Positions 44,722 to 59,700 of a stretch of DNA of 64,000 nucleotides are shown one piece after another. The translations under genes and the position numbers were made by a program. Origin of the DNA: Aplectana chamaeleonis (taxonomy: Eukaryota > Nematoda > Chromadorea > Rhabditida > Cosmocercidae); assembly GCA_029168955.1 (NCBI GenBank), contig JAPDOI010000290.1, positions 854,535 to 918,534 on the forward strand, written 5' to 3'. Within the stretch, counting starts at the first letter, position 1; each line of letters opens with the position of its first letter. The notes under the pieces are model-generated. The model worked only from the letters and a program-made list of their open reading frames with translations. It ran no database searches and was not told the DNA's origin.

Positions 44722-47700
44722 CGTTCGTTCGAAATGAAAAATGAACGAATTTACTCGAAATTCGTTCGTTCGAAATGAAAAATGAACGAATTTACTCGAA
44801 ATTCGTTCGTTCGAAATGAAAAATGAACGAATTTACTCGAAATTCGTTCGTTCGAATTGAAAAATGAACGGATTTATTCGAAATTCGTTCGTTCGAAATG
44901 AAAAATGAACGAATTTACTCGAAATTCGTTCGTTCGAAATGAAAAATGAACGAATTTACTCGAAAATCGTTCGTTCGAAATGAAAAATGAACGAATCTAC
45001 TCGAAATTCGTTCGTTCGAATTGAAAAATGAACGAATTTACTCGAAATTCGTTCGTTCGAAATGAAAAATGAACGAATTTACTCGAAATTCGTTCGTTCG
45101 AATTGAAAAATGAACGGATTTATTCGAAATTCGTTCGTTCAAAATGAAAAATGAACGGATTTATTCGAAAATCGTTCGTTCGAAATGAAAAATGAACGAA
45201 TCTACTCGAAATTCGTTCGTTCGAATTGAAAAATGAACGAATTTACTCGAAATTCGTTCGTTCGAAATGAAAAATGAACGAATTTACTCGAAAATCGTTC
45301 GTTCGAAATGAAAAATGAACGAATCTACTCGAAATTCGTTCGTTCGAATTGAAAAATGAACGAATTTACTCGAAATTCGTTCGTTCGAAATGAAAAATGA
45401 ACGGATTTATTCGAAATTCGTTCGTTCGAAATGAAAAATGAACGGATTTATTCGAAATTCGTTCGTTCGAAATGAAAAATGAACGGATTTATTCGAAATT
45501 CGTTCGTTCGAAATGAAAAATGAACGAATTTACTCGAAATTCGTTCGTTCGAAATGAAAAATGAACGAATTTACTCGAAATTCGTTCGTTCGAAATGAAA
45601 AATGAACGAATTTACTCGAAATTCGTTCGTTCGAATTGAAAAATGAACGGATTTATTCGAAATTCGTTCGTTCGAAATGAAAAATGAACGAATTTACTCG
45701 AAATTCGTTCGTTCGAAATGAAAAATGAACGAATTTACTCGAAATTCGTTCGTTCGAAATGAAAAATGAACGGATTTATTCGAAATTCGTTCGTTCGAAA
45801 TGAAAAATGAACGAATTTACTCGAAAATCGTTCGTTCGAAATGAAAAATGAACGAATTTACTCGAAATTCGTTCGTTCGAAATGAAAAATGAACGAATTT
45901 ACTCGAAATTCGTTCGTTCGAAATGAAAAATGAACGAATTTACTCGAAATTCGTTCGTTCGAAATGAAAAATGAACGAATTTACTCGAAATTCGTTCGTT
46001 CGAAATGAAAAATGAACGAATTTACTCGAAATTCGTTCGTTCGAAATGAAAAATGAACGGATTTATTCGAAATTCGTTCGTTCGAAATGAAAAATGAACG
46101 AATTTACTCGAAATTCGTTCGTTCGAAATGAAAAATGAACGAATTTACTCGAAATTCGTTCGTTCGAAATGAAAAATGAACGAATTTACTCGAAATTCGT
46201 TCGTTCGAAATGAAAAATGAACGAATTTACTCGAAATTCGTTCGTTCGAAATGAAAAATGAACGAATTTACTCGAAATTCGTTCGTTCGAAATGAAAAAT
46301 GAACGGATTTATTCGAAATTCGTTCGTTCGAAATGAAAAATGAACGGATTTATTCGAAATTCGTTCGTTCGAAATGAAAAATGAACGAATTTACTCGAAA
46401 TTCGTTCGTTCGAAATGAAAAATGAACGAATTTACTCGAAATTCGTTCGTTCGAAATGAAAAATGAACGAATTTACTCGAAATTCGTTCGTTCGAAATGA
46501 AAAATGAACGAATTTACTCGAAATTCGTTCGTTCGAAATGAAAAATGAACGAATTTACTCGAAATTCGTTCGTTCGAAATGAAAAATGAACGAATTTACT
46601 CGAAATTCGTTCGTTCGAAATGAAAAATGAACGAATTTACTCGAAATTCGTTCGTTCGAAATGAAAAATGAACGGATTTATTCGAAATTCGTTCGTTCGA
46701 AATGAAAAATGAACGAATTTACTCGAAATTCGTTCGTTCGAAATGAAAAATGAACGAATTTATTCGAAATTCGTTCGTTCGAAATGAAAAATGAACGAAT
46801 TTATTCGAAATTCGTTCGTTCGAAATGAAAAATGAACGAATTTACTCGAAATTCGTTCGTTCGAAATGAAAAATGAACGAATTTATTCGAAATTCGTTCG
46901 TTCGAAATGAAAAATGAACGAATTTACTCGAAATTCGTTCGTTCGAAATGAAAAATGAACGAATTTACTCGAAATTCGTTCGTTCGAAATGAAAAATGAA
47001 CGAATTTATTCGAAATTCGTTCGTTCGAAATGAAAAATGAACGAATTTACTCGAAATTCGTTCGTTCGAAATGAAAAATGAACGAATTCATTCGAAATTC
47101 GTTCGTTCGAAATGAAAAATGAACGGATTTATTCGAAATTCGTTCGTTCGAAATGAAAAATGAACGAATTTACTCGAAATTCGTTCGTTCGAAATGAAAA
47201 ATGAACGAATTTACTCGAAATTCGTTCGTTCGAAATGAAAAATGAACGAATCTACTCGAAATTCGTTCGTTCGAATTGAAAAATGAACGAATTTACTCGA
47301 AATTCGTTCGTTCGAAATGAAAAATGAACGAATTTACTCGAAAATCGTTCGTTCGAAATGAAAAATGAACGAATCTACTCGAAATTCGTTCGTTCGAATT
47401 GAAAAATGAACGGATTTATTCGAAAATCGTTCGTTCGAAATGAAAAATGAACGAATCTACTCGAAATTCGTTCGTTCGAATTGAAAAATGAACGGATTTA
47501 TTCGAAATTCGTTCGTTCGAAATGAAAAATGAACGAATTTACTCGAAATTCGTTCGTTCGAAATGAAAAATGAACGGATTTATTCGAAATTCGTTCGTTC
47601 GAAATGAAAAATGAACGAATTTACTCGAAAATCGTTCGTTCGAAATGAAAAATGAACGAATCTACTCGAAATTCGTTCGTTCGAATTGAAAAATGAACGG

Positions 47701-50700
47701 ATTTATTCGAAATTCGTTCGTTCGAAATGAAAAATGAACGAATTTACTCGAAATTCGTTCGTTCGAAATGAAAAATGAACGAATTTACTCGAAATTCGTT
47801 CGTTCGAAATGAAAAATGAACGAATTTACTCGAAATTCGTTCGTTCGAAATGAAAAATGAACGAATTTACTCGAAATTCGTTCGTTCGAAATGAAAAATG
47901 AACGAATTTACTCGAAAATCGTTCGTTCGAAATGAAAAATGAACGAATTTACTCGAAATTCGTTCGTTCGAATTGAAAAATGAACGAATTTACTCGAAAT
48001 TCGTTCGTTCGAAATGAAAAATGAACGAATTTACTCGAAATTCGTTCGTTCGAAATGAAAAATGAACGGATTTATTCGAAATTCGTTCGTTCGAAATGAA
48101 AAATGAACGAATTTACTCGAAATTCGTTCGTTCGAAATGAAAAATGAACGAATTTACTCGAAATTCGTTCGTTCGAATTGAAAAATGAACGAATTTACTC
48201 GAAATTCGTTCGTTCGAAATGAAAAATGAACGAATTTACTCGAAATTCGTTCGTTCGAAATGAAAAATGAACGGATTTATTCGAAATTCGTTCGTTCGAA
48301 ATGAAAAATGAACGAATTTATTCGAAATTCGTTCGTTCGAAATGAAAAATGAACGAATTTACTCGAAATTCGTTCGTTCGAAATGAAAAATGAACGAATT
48401 TATTCGAAATTCGTTCGTTCGAAATGAAAAATGAACGAATTTATTCGAAATTCGTTCGTTCGAAATGAAAAATGAACGAATTTACTCGAAATTCGTTCGT
48501 TCGAAATGAAAAATGAACGAATTTACTCGAAATTCGTTCGTTCGAAATGAAAAATGAACGAATTTACTCGAAATTCGTTCGTTCGAAATGAAAAATGAAC
48601 GAGTTTATTCGAAATTCGTTCGTTCGAAATGAAAAATGAACGAATTTATTCGAAATTCGTTCGTTCGAAATGAAAAATGAACGAATTTACTCGAAATTCG
48701 TTCGTTCGAAATGAAAAATGAACGAATTTACTCGAAATTCGTTCGTTCGAAATGAAAAATGAACGAATTTACTCGAAATTCGTTCGTTCGAAATGAAAAA
48801 TGAACGAATTTATTCGAAATTCGTTCGTTCGAAATGAAAAATGAACGAATTTACTCGAAATTCGTTCGTTCGAAATGAAAAATGAACGAATTTACTCGAA
48901 ATTCGTTCGTTCGAAATGAAAAATGAACGAATTTACTCGAAATTCGTTCGTTCGAAATGAAAAATGAACGAATTTACTCGAAATTCGTTCGTTCGAAATG
49001 AAAAATGAACGAATTTATTCGAAATTCGTTCGTTCGAAATGAAAAATGAACGAATTTACTCGAAATTCGTTCGTTCGAAATGAAAAATGAACGAATTTAC
49101 TCGAAATTCGTTCGTTCGAAATGAAAAATGAACGAATTTACTCGAAATTCGTTCGTTCGAAATGAAAAATGAACGAATTTATTCGAAATTCGTTCGTTCG
49201 AAATGAAAAATGAACGAATTTATTCGAAATTCGTTCGTTCGAAATGAAAAATGAACGAATTTATTCGAAATTCGTTCGTTCGAAATGAAAAATGAACGAA
49301 TTTACTCGAAATTCGTTCGTTCGAAATGAAAAATGAACGAATTTACTCGAAATTCGTTCGTTCGAAATGAAAAATGAACGAATTTATTCGAAATTCGTTC
49401 GTTCGAAATGAAAAATGAACGAATTTACTCGAAATTCGTTCGTTCGAAATGAAAAATGAACGAATTTACTCGAAATTCGTTCGTTCGAAATGAAAAATGA
49501 ACGAATTTACTCGAAATTCGTTCGTTCGAAATGAAAAATGAACGAATTTATTCGAAATTCGTTCGTTCGAAATGAAAAATGAACGAATTTACTCGAAATT
49601 CGTTCGTTCGAAATGAAAAATGAACGAATTTATTCGAAATTCGTTCGTTCGAAATGAAAAATGAACGAATTTACTCGAAATTCGTTCGTTCGAAATGAAA
49701 AATGAACGAATTTACTCGAAATTCGTTCGTTCGAAATGAAAAATGAACGAATTTATTCGAAATTCGTTCGTTCGAAATGAAAAATGAACGAATTTACTCG
49801 AAATTCGTTCGTTCGAAATGAAAAATGAACGGATTTATTCGAAATTCGTTCGTTCGAAATGAAAAATGAACGAATTTACTCGAAATTCGTTCGTTCGAAA
49901 TGAAAAATGAACGAATTTACTCGAAATTCGTTCGTTCGAAATGAAAAATGAACGAATTTATTCGAAATTCGTTCGTTCGAAATGAAAAATGAACGAATTT
50001 ACTCGAAATTCGTTCGTTCGAAATGAAAAATGAACGAATTTACTCGAAATTCGTTCGTTCGAAATGAAAAATGAACGAATTTACTCGAAATTCGTTCGTT
50101 CGAAATGAAAAATGAACGAATTTACTCGAAATTCGTTCGTTCGAAATGAAAAATGAACGAATTTACTCGAAATTCGTTCGTTCGAAATGAAAAATGAACG
50201 AATTTATTCGAAATTCGTTCGTTCGAAATGAAAAATGAACGAATTTATTCGAAATTCGTTCGTTCGAAATGAAAAATGAACGAATTTATTCGAAATTCGT
50301 TCGTTCGAAATGAAAAATGAACGAATTTACTCGAAATTCGTTCGTTCGAAATGAAAAATGAACGAATTTACTCGAAATTCGTTCGTTCGAAATGAAAAAT
50401 GAACGAATTTACTCGAAATTCGTTCGTTCGAAATGAAAAATGAACGAATTTACTCGAAATTCGTTCGTTCGAAATGAAAAATGAACGAATTTATTCGAAA
50501 TTCGTTCGTTCGAAATGAAAAATGAACGAATTTACTCGAAATTCGTTCGTTCGAAATGAAAAATGAACGAATTTATTCGAAATTCGTTCGTTCGAAATGA
50601 AAAATGAACGAATTTACTCGAAATTCGTTCGTTCGAAATGAAAAATGAACGAATTTACTCGAAATTCGTTCGTTCGAAATGAAAAATGAACGAATTTATT

Positions 50701-53700
50701 CGAAATTCGTTCGTTCGAAATGAAAAATGAACGAATTTACTCGAAATTCGTTCGTTCGAAATGAAAAATGAACGAATTTATTCGAAATTCGTTCGTTCGA
50801 AATGAAAAATGAACGAATTTACTCGAAATTCGTTCGTTCGAAATGAAAAATGAACGAATTTATTCGAAATTCGTTCGTTCGAAATGAAAAATGAACGAAT
50901 TTATTCGAAATTCGTTCGTTCGAAATGAAAAATGAACGAATTTACTCGAAATTCGTTCGTTCGAAATGAAAAATGAACGGATTTATTCGAAATTCGTTCG
51001 TTCGAAATGAAAAATGAACGAATTTACTCGAAATTCGTTCGTTCGAAATGAAAAATGAACGAATTTACTCGAAATTCGTTCGTTCGAAATGAAAAATGAA
51101 CGAATTTACTCGAAATTCGTTCGTTCGAAATGAAAAATGAACGGATTTATTCGAAATTCGTTCGTTCGAAATGAAAAATGAACGAATTTACTCGAAATTC
51201 GTTCGTTCGAAATGAAAAATGAACGAATTTACTCGAAATTCGTTCGTTCGAAATGAAAAATGAACGGATTTATTCGAAATTCGTTCGTTCGAAATGAAAA
51301 ATGAACGGATTTATTCGAAATTCGTTCGTTCGAAATGAAAAATGAACGAATTTACTCGAAATTCGTTCGTTCGAAATGAAAAATGAACGGATTTATTCGA
51401 AATTCGTTCGTTCGAAATGAAAAATGAACGAATTTACTCGAAATTCGTTCGTTCGAAATGAAAAATGAACGGATTTATTCGAAATTCGTTCGTTCGAAAT
51501 GAAAAATGAACGAATTCATTCGAAATTCGTTCGTTCGAAATGAAAAATGAACGGATTTATTCGAAATTCGTTCGTTCGAAATGAAAAATGAACGAATTCA
51601 TTCGAAATTCGTTCGTTCGAAATGAAAAATGAACGAATTTACTCGAAATTCGTTCGTTCGAAATGAAAAATGAACGGATTTATTCGAAATTCGTTCGTTC
51701 GAAATGAAAAATGAACGGATTTATTCGAAATTCGTTCGTTCGAATTGAAAAATGAACGAATTTACTCGAAATTCGTTCGTTCGAATTGAAAAATGAACGA
51801 ATTCATTCGAAATTCGTTCGTTCGAAATGAAAAATGAACGGATTTATTCGAAATTCGTTCGTTCGAATTGAAAAATGAACGAATTCATTCGAAATTCGTT
51901 TGTTCGAAATGAAAAATGAACGGATTTATTCGAAATTCGTTCGTTCGAATTGAAAAATGAACGAATTTACTCGAAATTCGTTCGTTCGAATTGAAAAATG
52001 AACGAATTTATCCGAAATTCGTTCGGAATGAAAAATGAACGGATTTATTCGAAATTCGTTCGTTCGGAATGAAAAATGAACGAATTTATCCGAAATTCGT
52101 TCGTTCGGAATGAAAAATGAACGAATTTATCCGAAATTCGTTGGTTCGAAATAAAAAATGAACGGACTTATTCGAAATTCGTTCGTTCGGAATGAAAAAT
52201 GAACGAATTTATCCGAAATTCGTTCGTTCGGAATGAAAAATGAACGAATTTATTCGAAATTCGTTCGTTCGAAATGAAAAATGAACGGATTTATGGGAAA
52301 TTCGTTCGTTGGAAATGAAAAATGAACGAATTTATTCGAAATTCGTTGGTTCGAAATAAAAAATGAACGAATTTATTGGAAATTCGTTCGTTCGGAATGA
52401 AAAATGAACGAATTTACTCGAAATTCGTTCGTTCGAAATGAAAAATGAACGGATTTATTCGAAATTCGTTCGTTCGAAATGAAAAATGAACGAATTTACT
52501 CGAAATTCGTTCGTTCGAATTGAAAAATGAACGAATTTATTCGAAATTCGTTCGTTCGAAATGAAAAATGAACGAATTTACTCGAAATTCGTTCGTTCGA
52601 AATGAAAAATGAACGAATTTATTCGAAATTCGTTCGTTCGAAATGAAAAATGAACGAATTTACTCGAAATTCGTTCGTTCGAAATGAAAAATGAACGAAT
52701 TTATTCGAAATTCGTTCGTTCGAAATGAAAAATGAACGAATTTAATCGAAATTCGTTCGTCGAAATGAAAAATGAACGAATTTACTCGAAATTCGTTTGT
52801 TCGAAATGAAAAATGAACGAATTTATTCGAAAATCGTTCGTTCGAAATGAAAAATGAACGAGTTTATTCGAAATTCGTTCGTTCGAAATGAAAAATGAAC
52901 GAATTTATTCGAAATTCGTTCGTTCGAAATGAAAAATGAACGAATTTATTCGAAATTCGTTCGTTCGAAATGAAAAATGAACGAATTTACTCGAAATTCG
53001 TTCGTTCGAAATGAAAAATGAACGAATTTATTCGAAATTCGTTCGTTCGAAATGAAAAATGAACGAATTTACTCGAAATTCGTTCGTTCGAAATGAAAAA
53101 TGAACGAATTTATTCGAAATTCGTTCGTTCGAAATGAAAAATGAACGAATTTATTCGAAATTCGTTCGTTCGAAATGAAAAATGAACGAATTTATTCGAA
53201 ATTCGTTCGTTCGAAATGAAAAATGAACGAATTTACTCGAAATTCGTTCGTTCGAAATGAAAAATGAACGAATTTACTCGAAATTCGTTCGTTCGAAATG
53301 AAAAATGAACGAATTTACTCGAAATTCGTTCGTTCGAAATGAAAAATGAACGGATTTATTCGAAATTCGTTCGTTCGAAATGAAAAATGAACGAATTTAC
53401 TCGAAATTCGTTCGTTCGAAATGAAAAATGAACGAATTTATTCGAAATTCGTTCGTTCGAAATGAAAAATGAACGAATTTACTCGAAATTCGTTCGTTCG
53501 AAATGAAAAATGAACGAATTTACTCGAAATTCGTTCGTTCGAAATGAAAAATGAACGGATTTATTCGAAATTCGTTCGTTCGAAATGAAAAATGAACGAA
53601 TTTATTCGAAATTCGTTGGTTCGAAATAAAAAATGAACGAATTTATTCGAAATTCGTTCGTTCGAAATAAAAAATGAACGAATTTATTCGAAATTCGTTC

Positions 53701-56700
53701 GTTCGAAATGAAAAATGGACGAATTTATTCGAAATTCGTTGGTTCGAAATAAAAAATGAACGAATTTATTCGAAATTCGTTCGTTCGGAATGAAAAATGA
53801 ACGAATTTATCCGAAATTCGTTCGTTCGGAATGAAAAATGAACGGATTTATTCGAAATTCGTTCGTTCGGAATGAAAAATGAACGGATTTATTCGAAATT
53901 CGTTCGTTCGGAATGAAAAATGAACGAATTTATTCGAAATTCGTTCGTTCGGAATGAAAAATGAACGAATTTATTCGAAATTCGTTGGTTCGAAATAAAA
54001 AATGAACGAATTTATCCGAAATTCGTTCGTTCGGAATGAAAAATGAACGGATTTATTCGAAATTCGTTCGTTCGGAATGAAAAATGAACGAATTTATCCG
54101 AAATTCGTTCGTTCGGAATGAAAAATGAACGGATTTATTCGAAATTCGTTCGTTCGGAATGAAAAATGAACGAATTTATTCGAAATTCGTTCGTTCGAAA
54201 TGAAAAATGAACGAATTTACTCGAAATTCGTTCGTTCGAAATGAAAAATGAACGGATTTATTCGAAATTCGTTCGTTCGAAATGAAAAATGAACGAATTT
54301 ACTCGAAATTCGTTCGTTCGAAATGAAAAATGAACGAATTCATTCGAAATTCGTTCGTTCGAAATGAAAAATGAACGAATTTATTCGAAATTCGTTCGTT
54401 CGAAATGAAAAATGAACGAATTTACTCGAAATTCGTTCGTTCGAAATGAAAAATGAACGAATTTACTTGAAATTCGTTCGTTCGAAATGAAAAATGAACG
54501 AATTTATGCGAAATTCGTTCGTTCGGAATGAAAAATGAACGATTTCATTCGAAATCCGTCCGTTCGGAATGAAAAATGAACGAATTTATCCGAAATTCGT
54601 TCGTTCGAAATGAAAAATGAACGGATTTATTCGAAATTCGTTCGTTCGAAATGAAAAATGAACGAATTTACTCGAAATTCGTTCGTTCGAAATGAAAAAT
54701 GAACGGATTTATTCGAAATTCGTTCGTTCGAAATGAAAAATGAACGAATTTACTCGAAATTCGTTCGTTCGAAATGAAAAATGAACGGATTTATTCGAAA
54801 TTCGTTCGTTCGGAATGAAAAATGAACGAATTTATTCGAAATTCGTTCGTTCGGAATGAAAAATGAACGAATTTATCCGAAATTCGTTCGTTCGGAATGA
54901 AAAATGAACGGATTTATTCGAAATTCGTTCGTTCGGAATGAAAAATGAACGGATTTATTCGAAATTCGTTCGTTCGGAATGAAAAATGAACGAATTTATT
55001 CGAAATTCGTTGGTTCGAAATAAAAAATGAACGAATTTATTCGAAATTCGTTCGTTCGGAATGAAAAATGAACGAATTTATTCGAAATTCGTTCGTTCGA
55101 AATGAAAAATGAACGGATTTATTCGAAATTCGTTCGTTCGAAATGAAAAATGAACGAATTTACTCGAAATTCGTTCGTTCGAAATGAAAAATGAACGAAT
55201 TTACTCGAAATTCGTTCGTTCGAAATGAAAAATGAAAGGATTTATTCGAAAATCGATCGTTCGAAATAAAAAATGAACGAATTTATTCGAAATTCGTTCG
55301 TTCGAAATGAAAAATGAACGAATTTACTCGAAATTCGTTCGTTCGAAATGAAAAATGAACGGATTTATTCGAAATTCGTTCGTTCGAAATAAAAAATGAA
55401 CGGATTTATTCGAAATTCGTTCGTTCGAAATAAAAAATGAACGAATTTAATCGAAATTCGTTCGTTCGGAATGAAAAATGAACGGATTTATTCGAAATTC
55501 GTTCGTTCGAAATAAAAAATGGACGAATTTAATCGAAATTCGTTCGTTCGGAATGAAAAATGAACGAATTTATTCGAAATTCGTTCGTTCGGAATGAAAA
55601 ATGAACGAATTTATTCGAAATTCGTTGGTTCAAAATGAAAAATGAACGAATTTATTCGAAATTCGTTCGTTCGAAATGAAAAATGAACGAATTTACTCGA
55701 AATTCGTTCGTTCGAAATGAAAAATGAACGAATTTATTCGAAATTCGTTCGTTCGAAATGAAAAATGAACGAATTTATTCGAAATTCGTTCGTTCGAAAT
55801 GAAAAATGAACGAATTTACTCGAAATTCGTTCGTTCGAAATGAAAAATGAACGAGTTTATTCGAAATTCGTTCGTTCGAAATGAAAAATGAACGAATTTA
55901 CTCGAAATTCGTTCGTCGAAATGAAAAATGAACGAATTTATTCGAAATTCGTTCGTTCGAAATGAAAAATGAACGAATTTATTCGAAATTCGTTCGTTCG
56001 AAATGAAAAATGAACGAATTTACTCGAAATTCGTTCGTTCGAAATGAAAAATGAACGAATTTATTCGAAATTCGTTCGTTCGAAATGAAAAATGAACGAA
56101 TTTACTCGAAATTCGTTCGTTCGAAATGAAAAATGAACGAATTTATTCGAAATTCGTTCGTTCGAAATGAAAAATGAACGAATTTACTCGAAATTCGTTC
56201 GTTCGAAATGAAAAATGAACGAATTTACTCGAAATTCGTTCGTTCGAAATGAAAAATGAACGAATTTATTCGAAATTCGTTCGTTCGAAATGAAAAATGA
56301 ACGAATTTATTCGAAATTCGTTCGTTCGAAATGAAAAATGAACGAATTTACTCGAAATTCGTTCGTTCGAAATGAAAAATGAACGAATTTATTCGAAATT
56401 CGTTCGTTCGAAATGAAAAATGAACGAATTTATTCGAAATTCGTTCGTTCGAAATGAAAAATGAACGAATTTATTCGAAATTCGTTCGTTCGAAATGAAA
56501 AATGAACGAATTTACTCGAAATTCGTTCGTTCGAAATGAAAAATGAACGAATTTACTCGAAATTCGCTCGTTCGAAATGAAAAATGAACGGATTTATTCG
56601 AAATTCGTTCGTTCGAATTGAAAAATGAACGAATTTATTCGAAATTCGTTCGTTCGGAATGAAAAATGAACGAATTTATCCGAAATTCGTTCGTTCGGAA

Positions 56701-59700
56701 TGAAAAATGAACGGATTTATTCGAAATTCGTTCGTTCGAAATAAAAATGGACGAATTCATTCGAAATTCGTTCGTTCGGAATGAAAAATGAACGAATTCA
56801 TTCGAAATTCGTTCGTTCGAAATGAAAAATAAACGAATTTACTCGAAATTCGTTCGTTCGAAATGAAAAATGAACGAATTTATTCGAAATTCGTTCGTTC
56901 GAAATGAAAAATGAACGAATTTACTCGAAATTCGTTCGTTCGAAATGAAAAATGAACGAATTTATTCGAAATTCGTTCGTTCGAAATGAAAAATGAACGA
57001 ATTTACTCGAAATTCGTTCGTTCGAAATGAAAAATGAACGGATTTATTCGAAATTCGTTCGTTCGAAATGAAAAATGAACGAATTTACTCGAAATTCGTT
57101 CGTTCGAAATGAAAAATGAACGAATTTACTCGAAATTCGTTCGTTCGAAATGAAAAATGAACGAATTTATTCGAAATTCGTTCGTTCGAAATGAAAAATG
57201 AACGAATTTACTCGAAATTCGTTCGTTCGAAATGAAAAATGAACGAATTTACTCGAAATTCGTTCGTTCGAAATGAAAAATGAACGAATTTACTCGAAAT
57301 TCGTTCGTTCGAAATGAAAAATGAACGGATTTATTCGAAATTCGTTCGTTCGAAATGAAAAATGAACGAATTTATTCGAAATTCGTTCGTTCGGAATGAA
57401 AAATGAACGAATTTATTCGAAATTCGTTCGTTCGGAATGAAAAATGAACGGATTTATTCGAAATTCGTTCGTTCGAAATAAAAAATGAACGAATTTATTC
57501 GAAATTCGTTCGTTCGGAATGAAAAATGAACGAATTTATTCGAAATTCGTTCGTTCGAAATGAAAAATGAACGAATTCATTCGAAATTCGTTCGTTCGAA
57601 ATGAAAAATGAACGAATTTACTCGAAATTCGTTCGTTCGAAATGAAAAATGAACGAATTCATTCGAAATTCGTTCGTTCGAAATGAAAAATGAACGAATC
57701 TACTCGAAATTCGTTCGTTCGAATTGAAAAATGAACGGATTTATTCGAAATTCGTTCGTTCAAAATGAAAAATGAACGAATTTACTCGAAAATCGTTCGT
57801 TCGAAATGAAAAATGAACGAATCTACTCGAAATTCGTTCGTTCGAATTGAAAAATGAACGGATTTATTCGAAAATCGTTCGTTCGAAATGAAAAATGAAC
57901 GAATCTACTCGAAATTCGTTCGTTCGAAATGAAAAATGAACGAATTTACTCGAAATTCGTTCGTTCGAAATGAAAAATGAACGGATTTATTCGAAATTCG
58001 TTCGTTCGAAATGAAAAATGAACGAATTTATTCGAAATTCGTTCGTTCGAAATGAAAAATGAACGAATTTACTCGAAATTCGTTCGTTCGAAATGAAAAA
58101 TGAACGGATTTATTCGAAATTCGTTCGTTCGAAATGAAAAATGAACGAATTTACTCGAAATTCGTTCGTTCGAAATGAAAAATGAACGAATTCATTCGAA
58201 ATTCGTTCGTTCGAAATGAAAAATGAACGAATTTACTCGAAATTCGTTCGTTCGAATTGAAAAATGAACGGATTTATTCGAAATTCGTTCGTTCGAAATG
58301 AAAAATGAACGGATTTATTCGAAATTCGTTCGTTCGAAATGAAAAATGAACGAATTCATTCGAAATTCGTTCGTTCGAAATGAAAAATGAACGGATTTAT
58401 TCGAAATTCGTTCGTTCGAAATGAAAAATGAACGAATTTACTCGAAATTCGTTCGTTCGAAATGAAAAATGAACGAATTCATTCGAAATTCGTTCGTTCG
58501 AAATGAAAAATGAACGGATTTATTCGAAATTCGTTCGTTCGAAATGAAAAATGAACGAATTTACTCGAAATTCGTTCGTTCGAAATGAAAAATGAACGAA
58601 TTTATTCGAAATTCGTTCGTTCGAAATGAAAAATGAACGAATTTACTCGAAATTCGTTCGTTCGAAATGAAAAATGAACGAATTTACTCGAAATTCGTTC
58701 GTTCGAAATGAAAAATGAACGAATTTACTCGAAATTCGTTCGTTCGAAATGAAAAATGAACGAATTTATTCGAAATTCGTTCGTTCGAAATGAAAAATGA
58801 ACGAATTTATTCGAAATTCGTTCGTTCGAAATGAAAAATGAACGGATTTATTCGAAATTCGTTCGTTCGAAATGAAAAATGAACGAATTCATTCGAAATT
58901 CGTTCGTTCGAAATGAAAAATGAACGGATTTATTCGAAATTCGTTCGTTCGAAATGAAAAATGAACGAATTTACTCGAAATTCGTTCGTTCGAAATGAAA
59001 AATGAACGAATTTATTCGAAATTCGTTCGTTCGAAATGAAAAATGAACGAATTTATTCGAAATTCGTTCGTTCGAAATGAAAAATGAACGAATTTATTCG
59101 AAATTCGTTCGTTCGAAATGAAAAATGAACGAGTTTATTCGAAATTCGTTCGTTCGAAATGAAAAATGAACGAGTTTATTCGAAATTCGTTCGTTCGAAA
59201 TGAAAAATGAACGAGTTTATTCGAAATTCGTTCGTTCGAAATGAAAAATGAACGAATTTACTCGAAATTCGTTCGTTCGAAATGAAAAATGAACGAATTT
59301 ATTCGAAATTCGTTCGTTCGAAATGAAAAATGAACGAATTTATTCGAAATTCGTTCGTTCGGAATGAAAAATGAACGAATTTATTCGAAATTCGTTCGTT
59401 CGGAATGAAAAATGAACGAATTTATTCGAAATTCGTTCGTTCGAAATGAAAAATGAACGGATTTATTCGAAATTCGTTCGTTCGAAATGAAAAATGAACG
59501 AATTTACTCGAAATTCGTTCGTTCGAATTGAAAAATGAACGAATTTACTCGAAATTCGTTCGTTCGAAATGAAAAATGAACGAATTTATTCGAAATTCGT
59601 TGGTTCGAAATAAAAAATGAACGGATTTATTCGAAATTCGTTCGTTCGAAATAAAAAATGGACGAATTTATCCGAAATTCGTTCGTTCGGAATGAAAAAT

